From Sulfolobus tengchongensis (GTDB lineage Archaea > Thermoproteota > Thermoprotei_A > Sulfolobales > Sulfolobaceae): a stretch of 64,000 nucleotides of DNA. Within the stretch, counting starts at the first letter, position 1; the number at the start of each line of letters is the position of its first letter. Shown here one piece after another: positions 16,091-26,469 of the stretch. The translations under genes and the position numbers were made by a program. Under the pieces are notes generated by a model, which was not told the origin of the DNA, searched no databases, and saw only the letters and a program-made list of their open reading frames with translations. The DNA lies in NCBI RefSeq assembly GCF_036967215.1, contig NZ_CP146016.1, positions 1,330,501 to 1,394,500 on the forward strand. The letters run 5' to 3'.

Positions 16091-17806
16091 ATGGTTCAGT
16101 ATAAGTGGATTGCTTTATCTAATACGAGTCTTGGTGCATTTATGGGCTTCATGAACGCAAACGTAGTCTTAATAGCATTACCGGCGATATTTAAGGGAAT
16201 TAACATTAACCCATTTACTTCCTTCCAATACTTACTATGGGTTCTATTTGGCTATAGTATCGTATCAGCAATCCTAGTAGTCAATGTAGGTAGAATTTCA
16301 GATATTTTCGGAAGAGTGAGAATGTACAATCTTGGATTCTTAATATTTACAATTGGCTCTCTGTTGCTTTATATAACACCAGGTAGTGGAAATATAGCAG
16401 CACTTCAATTAGTAATCTATAGAATAGTTCAAGGTATAGGTGGAGCTTTCTTAATGGCGAACAGTGCGGCAATAATATCTGAGGCATTTCCACCTAATGA
16501 AAGAGGATTTGCCTTAGGTTTAAATGGAGTTATAGGAATATTTGGGGGGGTGGCTGGAATAATCATTGGAGGAATACTAGCATCAATATATTGGCGTGAC
16601 GTATTCTTAGTTAGTGTCCCAATAGGAATTTTAGGAACTATTTGGTCATATAGATCCTTAAAGCAATTAAGCAAACCAAATAGGAATCAGAACGTTGACA
16701 TATTAGGCAATATAATGTACGCCATCTCACTTATTCTAATTCTCATAGGTATTACTTATGGGATATTACCGTATGGCACTCAAGCTACTGGATGGGGCAA
16801 TCCATTTGTAATAACAAGTATAGTAGTGGGTATAGCGATGTTTGTGGGCTTTATATTTATTGAGAGAAGAGTTAAAGACCCTATGTTTAGGTTGGAATTA
16901 TTTAAAACGAGGGCTTTTACGTCAGCTGCAGTAGCAATTATTCTTGCTCAATTAGCATTTGGTGGTTTGCAATTAATGTTAGTATTGCTATTACAAGCAA
17001 TATGGCTACCTCTACATGGGTATAGTTATGAAGTAACGCCTTTCTGGGCTGGAATTTACCTTTTGCCATTATTAGCTGGGTTTGGAATAATGGGTTCTAT
17101 TGCAGGTAAGCTTTCAGATCGTTATGGTGCAAGAAGCTTAGCAACTACTGGATTAGTAATAATGGGAACTGGATTTCTATTATTAACTTTATTGCCATAT
17201 AACTTTAATTACCTAGAATTCGCTTTAATCATATTCTTTATGGGCGTTGGAAATGGGCTATTTGTTTCTCCAAACATGGCTGCGTTAATCAACGCAGCAC
17301 CTCCTCAGCACAGAGGATCAGCATCTGGAATAAGGGCTATGTTAACCAACACGGGTAGTACTCTAAGTATAGGCATATTCTTTACTATAGTGATTGACAC
17401 CTTATATGTAACCTTACCTCCAGTACTAACATCAGCATTAAACGCAGCAGGTGCTCCTCAGCTAGCCTCAATACTGGCTAAGTTACCTCCGACTGCAGCA
17501 ATATTTGCAGCATTCTTGGGTTATAATCCAGTATCTACTGTTCTATCTCAATTGCCGAACTCTATTGTAAGTTCAATACCAGCTTCTACAATAAGCACAA
17601 TAACTGGTACTTATTGGTTCCCTAATGTCCTAGCTCCAGCTTTCGTTGAAGCTTTAAGAACTGCTTTTTACATAGGTTCAGCCATGGCATTTCTAGCCGC
17701 GATAGTATCAGCATTAAGAGGCAAGGCTGTAATTTACGAAAGGGATATTTTAAGATCTACAATTACTAGCGCTTTAGATGGTAAAAAGGAACAACAACAG
17801 AAGTGA
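16091..17806 (+). CDS. DHA2-type MFS multidrug exporter (14 helices)
   Basis: A 571-residue drug:H+ antiporter of the EmrB/QacA type. Helix 1 ends with the ANVVLIALPAI block; the cytoplasmic loop after helix 2 is GRISDIFGRVRMYN; motif C-like RIVQGIGGAFLMANSAAIISEAFP follows. The extracellular loop between helices 13 and 14 (about 465-525) is unusually long and rich in Pro/Ser/Thr. The substrate is unknown: drugs, organic acids or lipids are possible. A second DHA2 pump is at 32232-33647. It shares its promoter motif with the neighbouring small membrane proteins. Confidence 0.85.
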   Translation: MVQYKWIALSNTSLGAFMGFMNANVVLIALPAIFKGININPFTSFQYLLWVLFGYSIVSAILVVNVGRISDIFGRVRMYNLGFLIFTIGSLLLYITPGSGNIAALQLVIYRIVQGIGGAFLMANSAAIISEAFPPNERGFALGLNGVIGIFGGVAGIIIGGILASIYWRDVFLVSVPIGILGTIWSYRSLKQLSKPNRNQNVDILGNIMYAISLILILIGITYGILPYGTQATGWGNPFVITSIVVGIAMFVGFIFIERRVKDPMFRLELFKTRAFTSAAVAIILAQLAFGGLQLMLVLLLQAIWLPLHGYSYEVTPFWAGIYLLPLLAGFGIMGSIAGKLSDRYGARSLATTGLVIMGTGFLLLTLLPYNFNYLEFALIIFFMGVGNGLFVSPNMAALINAAPPQHRGSASGIRAMLTNTGSTLSIGIFFTIVIDTLYVTLPPVLTSALNAAGAPQLASILAKLPPTAAIFAAFLGYNPVSTVLSQLPNSIVSSIPASTISTITGTYWFPNVLAPAFVEALRTAFYIGSAMAFLAAIVSALRGKAVIYERDILRSTITSALDGKKEQQQK

Positions 17807-17827
17807 ATAAAAGTCACTTCTTTTTAA

Positions 17828-18691
17828 GTGTCTATGATGGAAGTAAATCTAATTACGTTAAGTAACTATAAGGCAATTTTAGGAGAAGGTCCAGTTTATG
17901 ATAAGGAGTTAAATAAACTATTTTGGGTTGATATTGAAGGAAAGAGAATAATAGTTAATGATCTCAATACTGGGAGTGAAATCTTTTATAATATGCCAGA
18001 TTTAGTATCATCTCTTTGTGTAATTGATGATAAGAGGGTTATTGCGACCATTAGACACGGTTTTTATATTGTAAATCTTTTCACAAATTCCTTGGAAAAA
18101 ATTACAGAGACAGAAACTAATTTGGATACAAATAGATTCAATGACGGTAAGTGTGATAAAATGGGAAGATATTGGGCTGGGACCATGAATATGAATGAGA
18201 GAAAACCTACTGGTAATTTTTACAAGCTTGAGGGCAATAAGCTAACTAAGATGCTAGAAGGTCTAATAGTTTCTAATGGTATAGGCTGGGATATAGAGAA
18301 TAGGCAGATGTACCTTATAGATTCTCCATTAAGGAAAATTTTCGTATTTGATTTTGACTTAAACAAGGGTGAAATATATAACAAAAGGGTTGCAGTAGAT
18401 TTCGGAAGCGAACCAGGAAATCCGGATGGAATGGCCGTTGATGAGGAAGGGTATATATGGGTTGCGCACTGGGGTGGTGGAAAGGTAAGTAGATGGAATC
18501 CTAAAAATGGTGAGAAGGTGTTTGAAATAAAAGTCCCAGCAACTTATGTAACCTCAGTAACATTTGGTACTCCAGATTTAGATAGAATATTTATTACAAC
18601 TGCTGGAAAGAGTCAAGACCCTTTAGCGGGAAAAGTGTTTACTACAAAAGTTGAGGTTAAGGGAATACCCAACTACAGATACAAAGTGTAG
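17828..18691 (+). CDS. SMP-30/gluconolactonase family lactonase
   Basis: A six-bladed beta-propeller enzyme of about 285 residues. The three metal ligands of the family are visible: E20 (ILGEGPVYD), N150 (SNGIGW) and D200 (NPDGMAVD), with the conserved FNDGKCD and WAGTMN blocks between. Members open sugar lactones such as gluconolactone with Ca or Zn, which fits the non-phosphorylative sugar oxidation of Sulfolobus. The GTG at 17828 is the longest start; the ATGs at 17834 and 17837 are equally likely. It lies 21 bp behind the MFS pump and could be cotranscribed. Confidence 0.85.
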   Translation: MSMMEVNLITLSNYKAILGEGPVYDKELNKLFWVDIEGKRIIVNDLNTGSEIFYNMPDLVSSLCVIDDKRVIATIRHGFYIVNLFTNSLEKITETETNLDTNRFNDGKCDKMGRYWAGTMNMNERKPTGNFYKLEGNKLTKMLEGLIVSNGIGWDIENRQMYLIDSPLRKIFVFDFDLNKGEIYNKRVAVDFGSEPGNPDGMAVDEEGYIWVAHWGGGKVSRWNPKNGEKVFEIKVPATYVTSVTFGTPDLDRIFITTAGKSQDPLAGKVFTTKVEVKGIPNYRYKV

Positions 18692-18922
18692 TATAACATT
18701 GTAATTACAACATTTTTTTATCATTAGTGTTAATGACGTTAAAGTTTAGGAGTGCTTATGTTGACTATCATTGCAACTGATAACTATACTAGATTGTGTT
18801 TAGCAATCAAACAAAATAGATATCTGGAATTTACGAGATCTGCTGTAACCTAAAGTTGTTGCATCATTTCTGCATAAAGTGTTAATATTTGCTTATATAT
18901 TCACTGTTTGGCATTTATAATT

Positions 18923-20086
18923 ATGATTAAACCAATAATTCTTCCTCAAAAATCTCCCATAAGTGATATTAAAGGTGGTGTAGGTACTCCCTATGTCATT
19001 TACGATGCTAAAAGGGATAAGCATTGGTTACTTTTCACTGGTTGGAGTGATCTTACAGGTTTAAAAAGAGAAGGCTTTGTGGCACCAATAGATAATAGTT
19101 TAAATATAGACTTTGCGAATGTTAAAAAGATTTTACCTTCAGATTTTCCAGTGAAAGTTAACTACAGTAATAACGCAGTAAGAGGCTTTTATAATGAAGC
19201 TAGAGATGAGTTTTACGTAACTTCAACTCATGGAGACGACGCATATCTTTTTATCTTTGATTCTGAGTGGAAATTAAGGAATTACAAAATTCTAATTAAG
19301 GATTTAAAGAAGGATTCTGGGGTACCCATAAGACCTACTGGTGCCTATAGATACATGCATGACGCTTTTGCGGTAACTCCCAATGCAGATTCTTCTGGAA
19401 TAAAATTATATATGATAAAGAATATTGATGACTTAGAGAAGATAACTGTTGATGACTTTGGCGAAATTGGAATTTGGGCTAGGGCTAATGATGTATTAGA
19501 TCTCACTTTGATTCCACGTATACAAATATTTGTTGAAATAGATACTTTATCTAAATGGATGCTTCAAACATTTATTGGCCCAAGTCTAGATGAGGTATCA
19601 GAAGCAGACGACCTCAGAAAAATAGGCTTATTACAAGGTTCAATTATGCCACTTTTAGGTTTAGACGATTCATTTGTTCAAATAGGGCATCCTCATTATA
19701 CTACTGAACCAGACGGAAGACCTAAACTTTTCTTTGCATCCTTTAGGGATACTTATACTACTAGGTTAGACACTGGAAAAGAGGGATATACGCATGAGAT
19801 ATGGGTAGAGTATATTGATGTTTCAATTTTTGATCCCAGAAAATATGGTGAATTGAGGGGCAAATTTAAGGGTAAAGAGAGTAAGTGGTATTACGTTCCT
19901 TCTGCCAACAAGCTAGCTATATCAGTAAATAGTGAAGTAGAACTTCAGATGAAAGCTAGCCTTAATGACGATATAATGGATAGTGTGAAGTTAAGAAGAG
20001 GAGTTAATATTATAAATAATCCACCTACCTGGATTAGACTTTCTGCTGAGTCAGATATAATTGCAACCATAAAAGCTATAATGTAA
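18923..20086 (+). CDS. Beta-propeller protein, glycosidase-like (GH43-type fold)
   Basis: A protein of 387 residues. Repeated WLLFTGWSD, YVTSTHGDDAYLFIFD and DAFAVTPNAD blades suggest a five-bladed propeller as in GH43/GH32/GH130-like proteins. I cannot identify the catalytic carboxylates with certainty, so an enzyme role is an inference. It has no signal peptide. The ATG at 18923 is preferred over the TTG at 18908, since a TATA-like CTTATATATTC lies about 26 bp before it. Its position behind the lactonase supports a role in sugar use. Confidence 0.45.
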   Translation: MIKPIILPQKSPISDIKGGVGTPYVIYDAKRDKHWLLFTGWSDLTGLKREGFVAPIDNSLNIDFANVKKILPSDFPVKVNYSNNAVRGFYNEARDEFYVTSTHGDDAYLFIFDSEWKLRNYKILIKDLKKDSGVPIRPTGAYRYMHDAFAVTPNADSSGIKLYMIKNIDDLEKITVDDFGEIGIWARANDVLDLTLIPRIQIFVEIDTLSKWMLQTFIGPSLDEVSEADDLRKIGLLQGSIMPLLGLDDSFVQIGHPHYTTEPDGRPKLFFASFRDTYTTRLDTGKEGYTHEIWVEYIDVSIFDPRKYGELRGKFKGKESKWYYVPSANKLAISVNSEVELQMKASLNDDIMDSVKLRRGVNIINNPPTWIRLSAESDIIATIKAIM

Positions 20087-20339
20087 CTACTACACTTATT
20101 TTAAAGAAATGGGCTATTGTTCAATATCTTATTACGCATTTATTTTCATATCTGCAATTAAACGCTTCCGACTCTCTATTACAGAAACCTATACTGCTAT
20201 TCAATAACAGCTAATGTCCTAGGAAACATAATATTAGTTAGGTAATAATTGCAGTCTTTACTTGATAAGATATAAAAAAGTAGTCATAAGCACATAATAT
20301 AAAGCTTGATAGTTCATTCTAGAAAGGTTCTCGATACTT

Positions 20340-22108
20340 TTATGGACTTCTAGTAATACTTTTTAAATATTCTCTCGTCATATCATCCTCAACAAATATA
20401 TGAACCTCCCTAATTCCTCTAGTTAACATTATATAATATCTGTTTCGTAATAATTCAAGAGCCTTTTGTACGTTTTTCTTAGCAATCACCTTAAGGGAAT
20501 ATTGTTTTCCTCCAACGTTATCAGTGATAGGAGATGTATTTACAACCCATTTTCCTCTCCATACAAGATCTCTTCCCCAAACTACTCCAACATAATCAGC
20601 TTCAAATCCTTGTGCACCATAAACGCAGGAACAACGAGACAAGGGATCTTTAAATTCTCCGCTCCAATACTTTGGATATTCAGTTTTTTCATTCATTAGC
20701 CATGTAATTTTAAGATTCTTATTTTTGTATAAGTCAAAACTTGATTGAAGTGGATAACCAATTCTAATATTCTTTGGTGAATTAACGTTATCCCTATCTC
20801 CTTCTGATTCAGTAAAGGCACAAATTAAAGCTTTCTTTCCATTTTTGTTTCTTATACTATCAAGCATCTTATCTATATGATCATGAACTTTAAAAAATGA
20901 GCTAGGCAGGGTTACATTATCGCCCTTCAGCAATTTCCTTATTAAGTCAGCATACGGCATTCTAAAAGCTCCAGTAAGAGTTCTTTTCTCTACATTCTCA
21001 TTTGCAAGGTTTATAAAATTCTTTTCTCTACCTTCCTCATCTTCTACGAGAATTTGCTCCTCATCATAAAAATAAACTTTTACTCTTGCCCTTTTCATCG
21101 TATTTCCAATAATTTTTTAGTCATTCTTTGTGCTTCATCAAATATAGCTAAATCATGAGTTTCCTCATAGTTATCATCTCCAATTCCAGCCGGTCTCACT
21201 TTTCCAGTGGAATAAAACCTAATATATTTAGTTAGAGGTTTTGTAGCCTTATTTCGTTCTAAAATGTATTTCAGTGTATTAATTAATCTATTGTTTTTGT
21301 AGCTTAATACTACATTATATCCTCTTTTTAATCCTTCAAAAAACAGAGTTAGTGCTACAAGTGTCTTTCCTGACCCACTTCCTCCTCTTATTAAAATTAC
21401 TTTATCATTTTTAGATTCTAGAGCATGCAAAACATCTTCAACTACTAGAACTTGATCCTCTACTAATCTATATCCACTTGCGTACAGTGCTTGAGAAAAC
21501 GAACTTAAAATCTGATCAACGTCTAGATCCTTAAGTAAGGATAGTAAGTCTTTAGTGATTGTAAGTCTAGCAGATTTGAACTTATCTATATCATCTTCCG
21601 ATAGAGGTTCTAGAGAATCGACTTCTCTTTTTAGTTCTTCAGGTTTTCTTATTATTACGCAATCTGAGGAAGTAGAGTGCTGATTTGTATTATAAAGTAA
21701 TGAGAATTCCGCGGAATTTTATCTTTTGAGGATGGAAATAATTTAGTTTGGAAACGTAATTTTCTAGTTGAAAACATGGGTCTTGCCTAATTTTTTCCAT
21801 CAGCATCAACAACGTAGTCATTTATTTTCTTAATATTACGCCATCCTTTTGCTTCAACAATGATTCCTATTGACTTATCAAGAAAAATAAAGTTAGCAAC
21901 CTCATTAAATATAGGGTATTCCACAATAACTGGGATAGAGATATTCGAGGAAAGAAGAAAGCGTGAGGACGATATCCAAGAATTTGTCCTTTCGATGTTA
22001 GGTGTTTCATAGTAAGTTTTTCTATACTCTTCTATAAGTATATTAACCATTTTATCTAAATCATCAAGTTGTCTAAAGACTACTGGTAATGTTACAAATT
22101 TCCTTCAT
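20340..22108 (-). pseudogene. Frameshifted nuclease-helicase (PD-(D/E)XK + DUF2075/Schlafen-like)
   Basis: One ancestral gene of about 590 codons, now in pieces. From the N terminus: ATG at 22108 but the frame shifts within a few codons; a nuclease-like part (VEYPIFNEVANFIFLD, IIVEAKGW) to 21787, ending at a stop beside a run of six T; then QDPCFQLENYVSKLNYF in another frame; a third frame from 21718 with the P-loop GGSGSGKT and the Walker B LAIFDEAQ; a fourth frame from 21098 to 20340 with the C-terminal helicase motifs (YGAQGFEADYVGV, YYIMLTRG). The joins at about 22104, 21788, 21705 and 21097 each need only a one-base change. Genes of this type sit in defence or mobile-DNA contexts; this copy looks dead. 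Confidence 0.75.
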
Positions 22109-22269
22109 CCCAAATATTTAAAAAATTTTTAGATAATACAATACCTTTTGTTTATATCCTAACTTTTTGCCTATAGTTAATTATGAGTTGTGCTTTTTAG
22201 GTTAGAATAGGAAATGTTAATATGGTGTTCCAAGATGAAAAGCAATGCAAAGAGTAATTAATAATGCTG

Positions 22270-22410
22270 AACTTAGATTAGAGGGCTAATCATAGGTAGA
22301 TAATGGAAGAGAGAAGAATGATTGAGTAACTATGACTTTAGTGAATCGAGAATTGAATACAAAGTGTATGGGATTCAATGAAGCTGAAACCCCATATCCA
22401 TGAAACTTAG
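22270..22410 (+). repeat. Degraded second copy of the 7.4-kb structured element
   Basis: 22301-22400 aligns with 7471-7574: GAGAAGAATGA, then a gap, TCGAGA-TTGAATACAAAG, TATG-GATTC-ATGA and AAACCCCA match in the same order. The G-rich hairpins of the first copy are lost. AACTTAGATTA occurs just before this copy (22270-22280) and just after the first one (7575-7585); AACTTAG also follows this copy (22404-22410). It looks like an old, decaying copy of a mobile or RNA element. The rest of the gap to the MTA phosphorylase holds nothing else recognised. Confidence 0.5.
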
Positions 22411-22439
22411 TATTTGAATTCTCCACAATCAACGCATAG

Positions 22440-23192
<753 letters not shown>

Positions 23193-23264
23193 ATGGAGCC
23201 ATTGGGATTTAACCATTATTTATCTAAGATTAACTTCAAAAAGTGATAATTTTTATCTCTACAT

Positions 23265-24392
23265 ATGATACTTGATCTGATTAAACCCTTTACAAAGAGT
23301 CAAGAAAATCTATTACAAGTTCTGAAAGACGAAAAATTACAAATTCTAGGTATATTTGGGCCTACCGGGACTGGGAAAAGTTTATTCTCATTGGCGTATG
23401 GTATTGACTCCGTAACATCAAGTAAATATAAGAAGTTAGTAGTGGCTAAACCCATAGTAGACGTTGTGACTCAAGAAGAGATAACTAGGAAGGAGTTAGG
23501 TGATTACGAGGAATTAGTGAAAGCTTATATAAAGGATGTGCTTAGTGGCTTTGTTGAAGAAAAGGTAATAGATGATTTAATAGATTCGAATAAAATTGAA
23601 ATAGTTGACTCTAGATATTTAAGAGGTAGATCATTTAATGATGCAATTATTTTCATAGATGACATACAATCCATGAAAGCCGAAAGTGTTCTAGAACTCT
23701 TCATAAGAGTAGGTAAGAATTCCAAATTAATAGTAGCTGGTGATCCCATATTTCAAGCTCTATCTGGACAAGACTCTTCTGCGATAATAAGGGAAGTTTT
23801 ACTTAATGAAAAAGACGCTAAAGTAATAGATCTAGGAGTTAAAGACATCGTTAGAAGTGGTGCTAAGAGAGGATTGAGGCTCCTTTTAGAGTATAAACTG
23901 AGATCAAGGAAAATGACAGATGTCGAAAAGAAAATTTACGATACGGCTCTCTTACACGCTCCAGATGCGTCAATTATAACGGTTTCTGAATTTTCTGCAG
24001 AAAAATCTAAGCTAGGTATAACTCATGAGAACGTTCCAGATGCGCTAATTATAGTAAAAGAGGGAAGTGCAGGTAGAGTTATAGGCCGAAATGGCGAAAG
24101 GATAAATAACATTGAAAAGGAGACTAGCAAGAAGGTCAGAGTTGTTGAATTGGGATTGGATTTTAAAGATTTAATAAAGGCTGTCCATCCTGTCCCATGG
24201 ATTATGAAACACATTGAAGATGTTGACTTTATTGGAAACGCGTTAGCAGTAACTCTAAAAAAGGAAAGTGGAGCTTTCATGGGTCAGAAAGGGATTCACG
24301 TCAGATTTGTTGACTATGTCATTAGGTCTCTATTTGGTATAGGAGTGAAAGTGATAGCCCCGTCAGAAGAAGAAGGGGAAAGTAAAAAATAG
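23265..24392 (+). CDS. PhoH-type ATPase with two KH-like RNA-binding regions
   Basis: A 375-residue protein. An N-terminal PhoH/RecA-like ATPase has Walker A GPTGTGKS (residues 32-39), Walker B AIIFIDDIQS (about 128-137) and an AGDP motif (about 161). The C-terminal third carries KH features: GSAGRVIGRNGERI, a classic GxxG loop, and a second block GAFMGQKGIHVRF. The combination suggests an RNA helicase or RNA-remodelling enzyme, possibly ribosome- or decay-linked. Known archaeal relatives have PIN, ATPase and KH parts; here no PIN domain is seen. It lies 72 bp after the MTA phosphorylase and has its own TATA-like box. Confidence 0.8.
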   Translation: MILDLIKPFTKSQENLLQVLKDEKLQILGIFGPTGTGKSLFSLAYGIDSVTSSKYKKLVVAKPIVDVVTQEEITRKELGDYEELVKAYIKDVLSGFVEEKVIDDLIDSNKIEIVDSRYLRGRSFNDAIIFIDDIQSMKAESVLELFIRVGKNSKLIVAGDPIFQALSGQDSSAIIREVLLNEKDAKVIDLGVKDIVRSGAKRGLRLLLEYKLRSRKMTDVEKKIYDTALLHAPDASIITVSEFSAEKSKLGITHENVPDALIIVKEGSAGRVIGRNGERINNIEKETSKKVRVVELGLDFKDLIKAVHPVPWIMKHIEDVDFIGNALAVTLKKESGAFMGQKGIHVRFVDYVIRSLFGIGVKVIAPSEEEGESKK

Positions 24393-24424
24393 TAACGAAT
24401 ATTATCCAAAATCATAAAAAACAT

Positions 24425-24838
24425 TTAAATTAAGTTATATAGCTGTGGACCAGTTAGTATAGCGAACTCTCCAGGGCCTAACAGTAGTAATATTATAGCA
24501 CCTGCTAGGAAGAGAATATCGAGATCGACACCTGGATTCATGCCAGTTGCAAATGGCTTTTTCATTCTTTTGCTAACTATTATTGTACCGAGGAAGAACA
24601 GCACTAACACAATAGAGACTATGAGTGAAATAGCTCCAATAATTACCAAAAGTCCTCCCAATATCTCTATGATCATTGACAGATCCACGAACACTGGAGG
24701 AACTCCTAGTTGTTTCATGAACCCCTTAAATTGCGAATTTGCGTTTTTATTAGTCTTAGCTACACCATGTGGTATTAGTGATATTCCATATAGTACTCTG
24801 AATATTAGGATGCCTATTGAAGCTAGTGTGGGATCCAT
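24425..24838 (-). CDS. DoxX-family membrane protein
   Basis: A 137-residue protein with four membrane helices in the DoxX/DoxD pattern: RVLYGISLIPHGVAK in helix 1, an ILGGLLVIIGA helix 2, and a conserved PG-D turn before the last helix. DoxD with DoxA forms thiosulfate:quinone oxidoreductase in Acidianus, but single DoxX proteins are widespread and mostly uncharacterised. No DoxA lies nearby, so I keep the family name only. It has its own promoter with an inverted repeat upstream (24883-24910). Confidence 0.75.
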   Translation of the reverse strand: MDPTLASIGILIFRVLYGISLIPHGVAKTNKNANSQFKGFMKQLGVPPVFVDLSMIIEILGGLLVIIGAISLIVSIVLVLFFLGTIIVSKRMKKPFATGMNPGVDLDILFLAGAIILLLLGPGEFAILTGPQLYNLI

Positions 24839-24882
24839 TTTGCTTTCCTCTAGAAAGTTAGTTTACATTATAAAGCTTATAA

Positions 24883-24910
24883 GATCAACTTAATTTACGT
24901 AAAGTTGATC
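24883..24910. promoter_or_regulatory. Inverted repeat upstream of the DoxX promoter
   Basis: GATCAACTT (24883-24891) and AAGTTGATC (24902-24910) are perfect complements with a 10-bp spacer, a full helical turn between half-sites. The TATA-like CTTTATAATG for doxX is about 10-20 bp downstream on the minus strand. Sites just upstream of TATA in archaea are typical of activators of the Lrp class. No cognate factor is adjacent. Confidence 0.4.
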
Positions 24911-25070
24911 ACTAGAAGGTAAGTTACTTTAAATTAACTAAAATACATGTAAATTTAATAATTTGTCTTTAAAGGAATTGTACGCTTTTATTGGCTTATA
25001 GCATCAATACATTAGAAATTACATTTTAATTAATCTCTGCAAAAGGGCACACACTAAATACTTTAAAGTT

Positions 25071-25086
25071 GAGTATTTGAATACTC
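25071..25086. promoter_or_regulatory. Palindrome between TATA box and start of the AIR-synthase-like gene
   Basis: GAGTATT-TG-AATACTC has perfect 7-bp arms. It lies directly after the TATA-like CTTTAAAG (25061-25068) and ends 6 bp before the ATG at 25093. It therefore covers the transcription start region, the place for a repressor. As RNA most of it would not be transcribed, so a DNA role is more likely. Confidence 0.4.
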
Positions 25087-25092
25087 ATAACT

Positions 25093-26118
25093 ATGCACTT
25101 AGGAAAGATAAACGAGGACGTATTTAATAAGGTAATTTACCCTAATCTCGGGAAGAGAAGAAAAGAGGTAATAGTAGGTCCCCAACATGGCGTCGATACT
25201 GGAGCTATTGATCTTCAAGATGGAAGAGTATTGGTTGTGAAAACTGATCCAGTATTCATAGTACCTCAATTTGGATTTAAGAAAGCTGCTTGGTTTGCCG
25301 TACATATATTAGCTAGTGATGTCATGACTTCTGGAATTCCTCCTCAATACGCTGTTATAGACCTCAACTTACCACCGAAAATTAAAGATAACGAATTTGA
25401 GGAAATGTGGATTGGCATTCACGAGGCATTGAAAGAAATTGATGTGATGGTAGTGGGAGGTCATACTGGGGTTTATGAGGGAACTGATTATCCAATGGTG
25501 GGAGGGTTTACGATGTTTGGAATAGGCCAGAAGGAAAAGTTAGGTATGCCAGCTAAGGTTAAGATTGGTGATAGTGTAATAATGACTAAGGGCCCAGCCA
25601 TAGAGGCAACTGGTCTTCTAGTAAATCTGTACCCAGAGTACTTTAGGCAAAAATTAGATAATGAAACGTTTAATGAAGCGTATAATATGTATTGGAAAAT
25701 GAGTTGCTGGAAGGATGGCTTAATAGCATCTAGAATAGGTATACATCTAATGCATGATGCTACTGAAGGAGGGGTTTTTGGGGCACTAACAGAAATCGCT
25801 AACGCTAGTGGTAAGGGTATGAAAATATATGAGGAGAAATTATTCATTAACAAAGCTGTTAGGAAAGTCACAAGCTTAGTCAATATAGATCCTTGGATTT
25901 CCATTAGTGAGGGAACTATGATAATAGTAACAGATAAGGGTGAGGAGGTTAAAGATGCGTTGATTAAAGAGGGGATAGATGCGGAAATAATCGGACAAAT
26001 AACTGATGAAAGTAGGGATGTAACGTTAGTTAGAAAGGATGGCAGTAAATCTAAAATTGAACATCCAGTTGAAGATCCTTTCTGGAGAGCATTCTTTGAT
26101 TTGGCTAACAAAACCTAA
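25093..26118 (+). CDS. AIR synthase-like (HypE/PurM family) ATP-dependent enzyme
   Basis: A 341-residue protein of the AIR synthase superfamily. The N-terminal half has the PurM-type ATP/metal motifs ([35 protein letters not shown]) and the C-terminal half has [11 protein letters not shown] and [12 protein letters not shown]. HypE in hydrogenase maturation and ThiL are relatives, but hydrogenase genes are absent here and the C-terminal HypE Cys is missing. Sulfolobus has several such paralogues with unknown substrates. I call the family only. A palindrome sits at the promoter (25071-25086). Confidence 0.75.
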   Translation: MHLGKINEDVFNKVIYPNLGKRRKEVIVGPQHGVDTGAIDLQDGRVLVVKTDPVFIVPQFGFKKAAWFAVHILASDVMTSGIPPQYAVIDLNLPPKIKDNEFEEMWIGIHEALKEIDVMVVGGHTGVYEGTDYPMVGGFTMFGIGQKEKLGMPAKVKIGDSVIMTKGPAIEATGLLVNLYPEYFRQKLDNETFNEAYNMYWKMSCWKDGLIASRIGIHLMHDATEGGVFGALTEIANASGKGMKIYEEKLFINKAVRKVTSLVNIDPWISISEGTMIIVTDKGEEVKDALIKEGIDAEIIGQITDESRDVTLVRKDGSKSKIEHPVEDPFWRAFFDLANKT

Positions 26119-26373
26119 AGAGCTCTTTTAGTAGTTCCTTACTTTTCTCTTTCATGTTCTGTTCATACATCATCACAAATTGCTTTCTATATTCTTCCAT
26201 CTCTTCTCAATATAATCAGTTAACATCTCAATAACAATAACAATTCTCATTAATTTCAAATAGAATCTCGGCTTCAGTTACCCCTTAAATACGAGTTGGA
26301 AATTACTGTCTTCAATAACAAGAAGTAGTAGTGAATCCTCCACATAAGGTTCATAAACTATTGACTTAAGCAT
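26105..26373 (-). pseudogene. Decayed small gene of unknown family
   Basis: On the minus strand an ATG at 26373 opens MLKSIVYEPYVEDSLLLLVI for about 30 codons to a stop. In a different frame VTEAEILFEINENC continues and, after further stops, EEMEEYRKQFVMMYEQN and [13 protein letters not shown] reach the end at 26105, overlapping the AIR-synthase-like stop. The residue usage is protein-like across all parts, so I read it as a gene broken by a frameshift and stops. The family is not recognised. It accounts for most of the gap between 26119 and 26469. Confidence 0.4.
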
Positions 26374-26440
26374 AATAATTATTTAGAAAGTTTATTTTAG
26401 ATAAACTATTTTATTACAAGGACTATTAAGCATAATAATT
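26366..26440. repeat. Pair of 15-bp direct repeats
   Basis: TTAAGCATAATAATT occurs at 26366-26380 and at 26426-26440, exactly 60 bp apart, upstream of the Cys-cluster gene at 26470. They could be regulator sites or the footprint of a deletion. The second copy lies about 30-44 bp before the ATG and may include its TATA box. Confidence 0.35.
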
Positions 26441-26469
26441 TATTCTGTTACTCCCTCTCTCTAACTTGT

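Noticed and set aside
18755-18853. 31-codon frame MLTIIATDNYTRL between the two sugar-type genes
   Set aside because: Too short, no TATA box at the right distance and no recognised family.
25488-26111. Long 207-codon minus-strand frame inside the AIR-synthase-like gene
   Set aside because: Opposite-strand shadow: Ser/Pro/Leu-rich and no motif, while the plus strand has clear PurM-family motifs.
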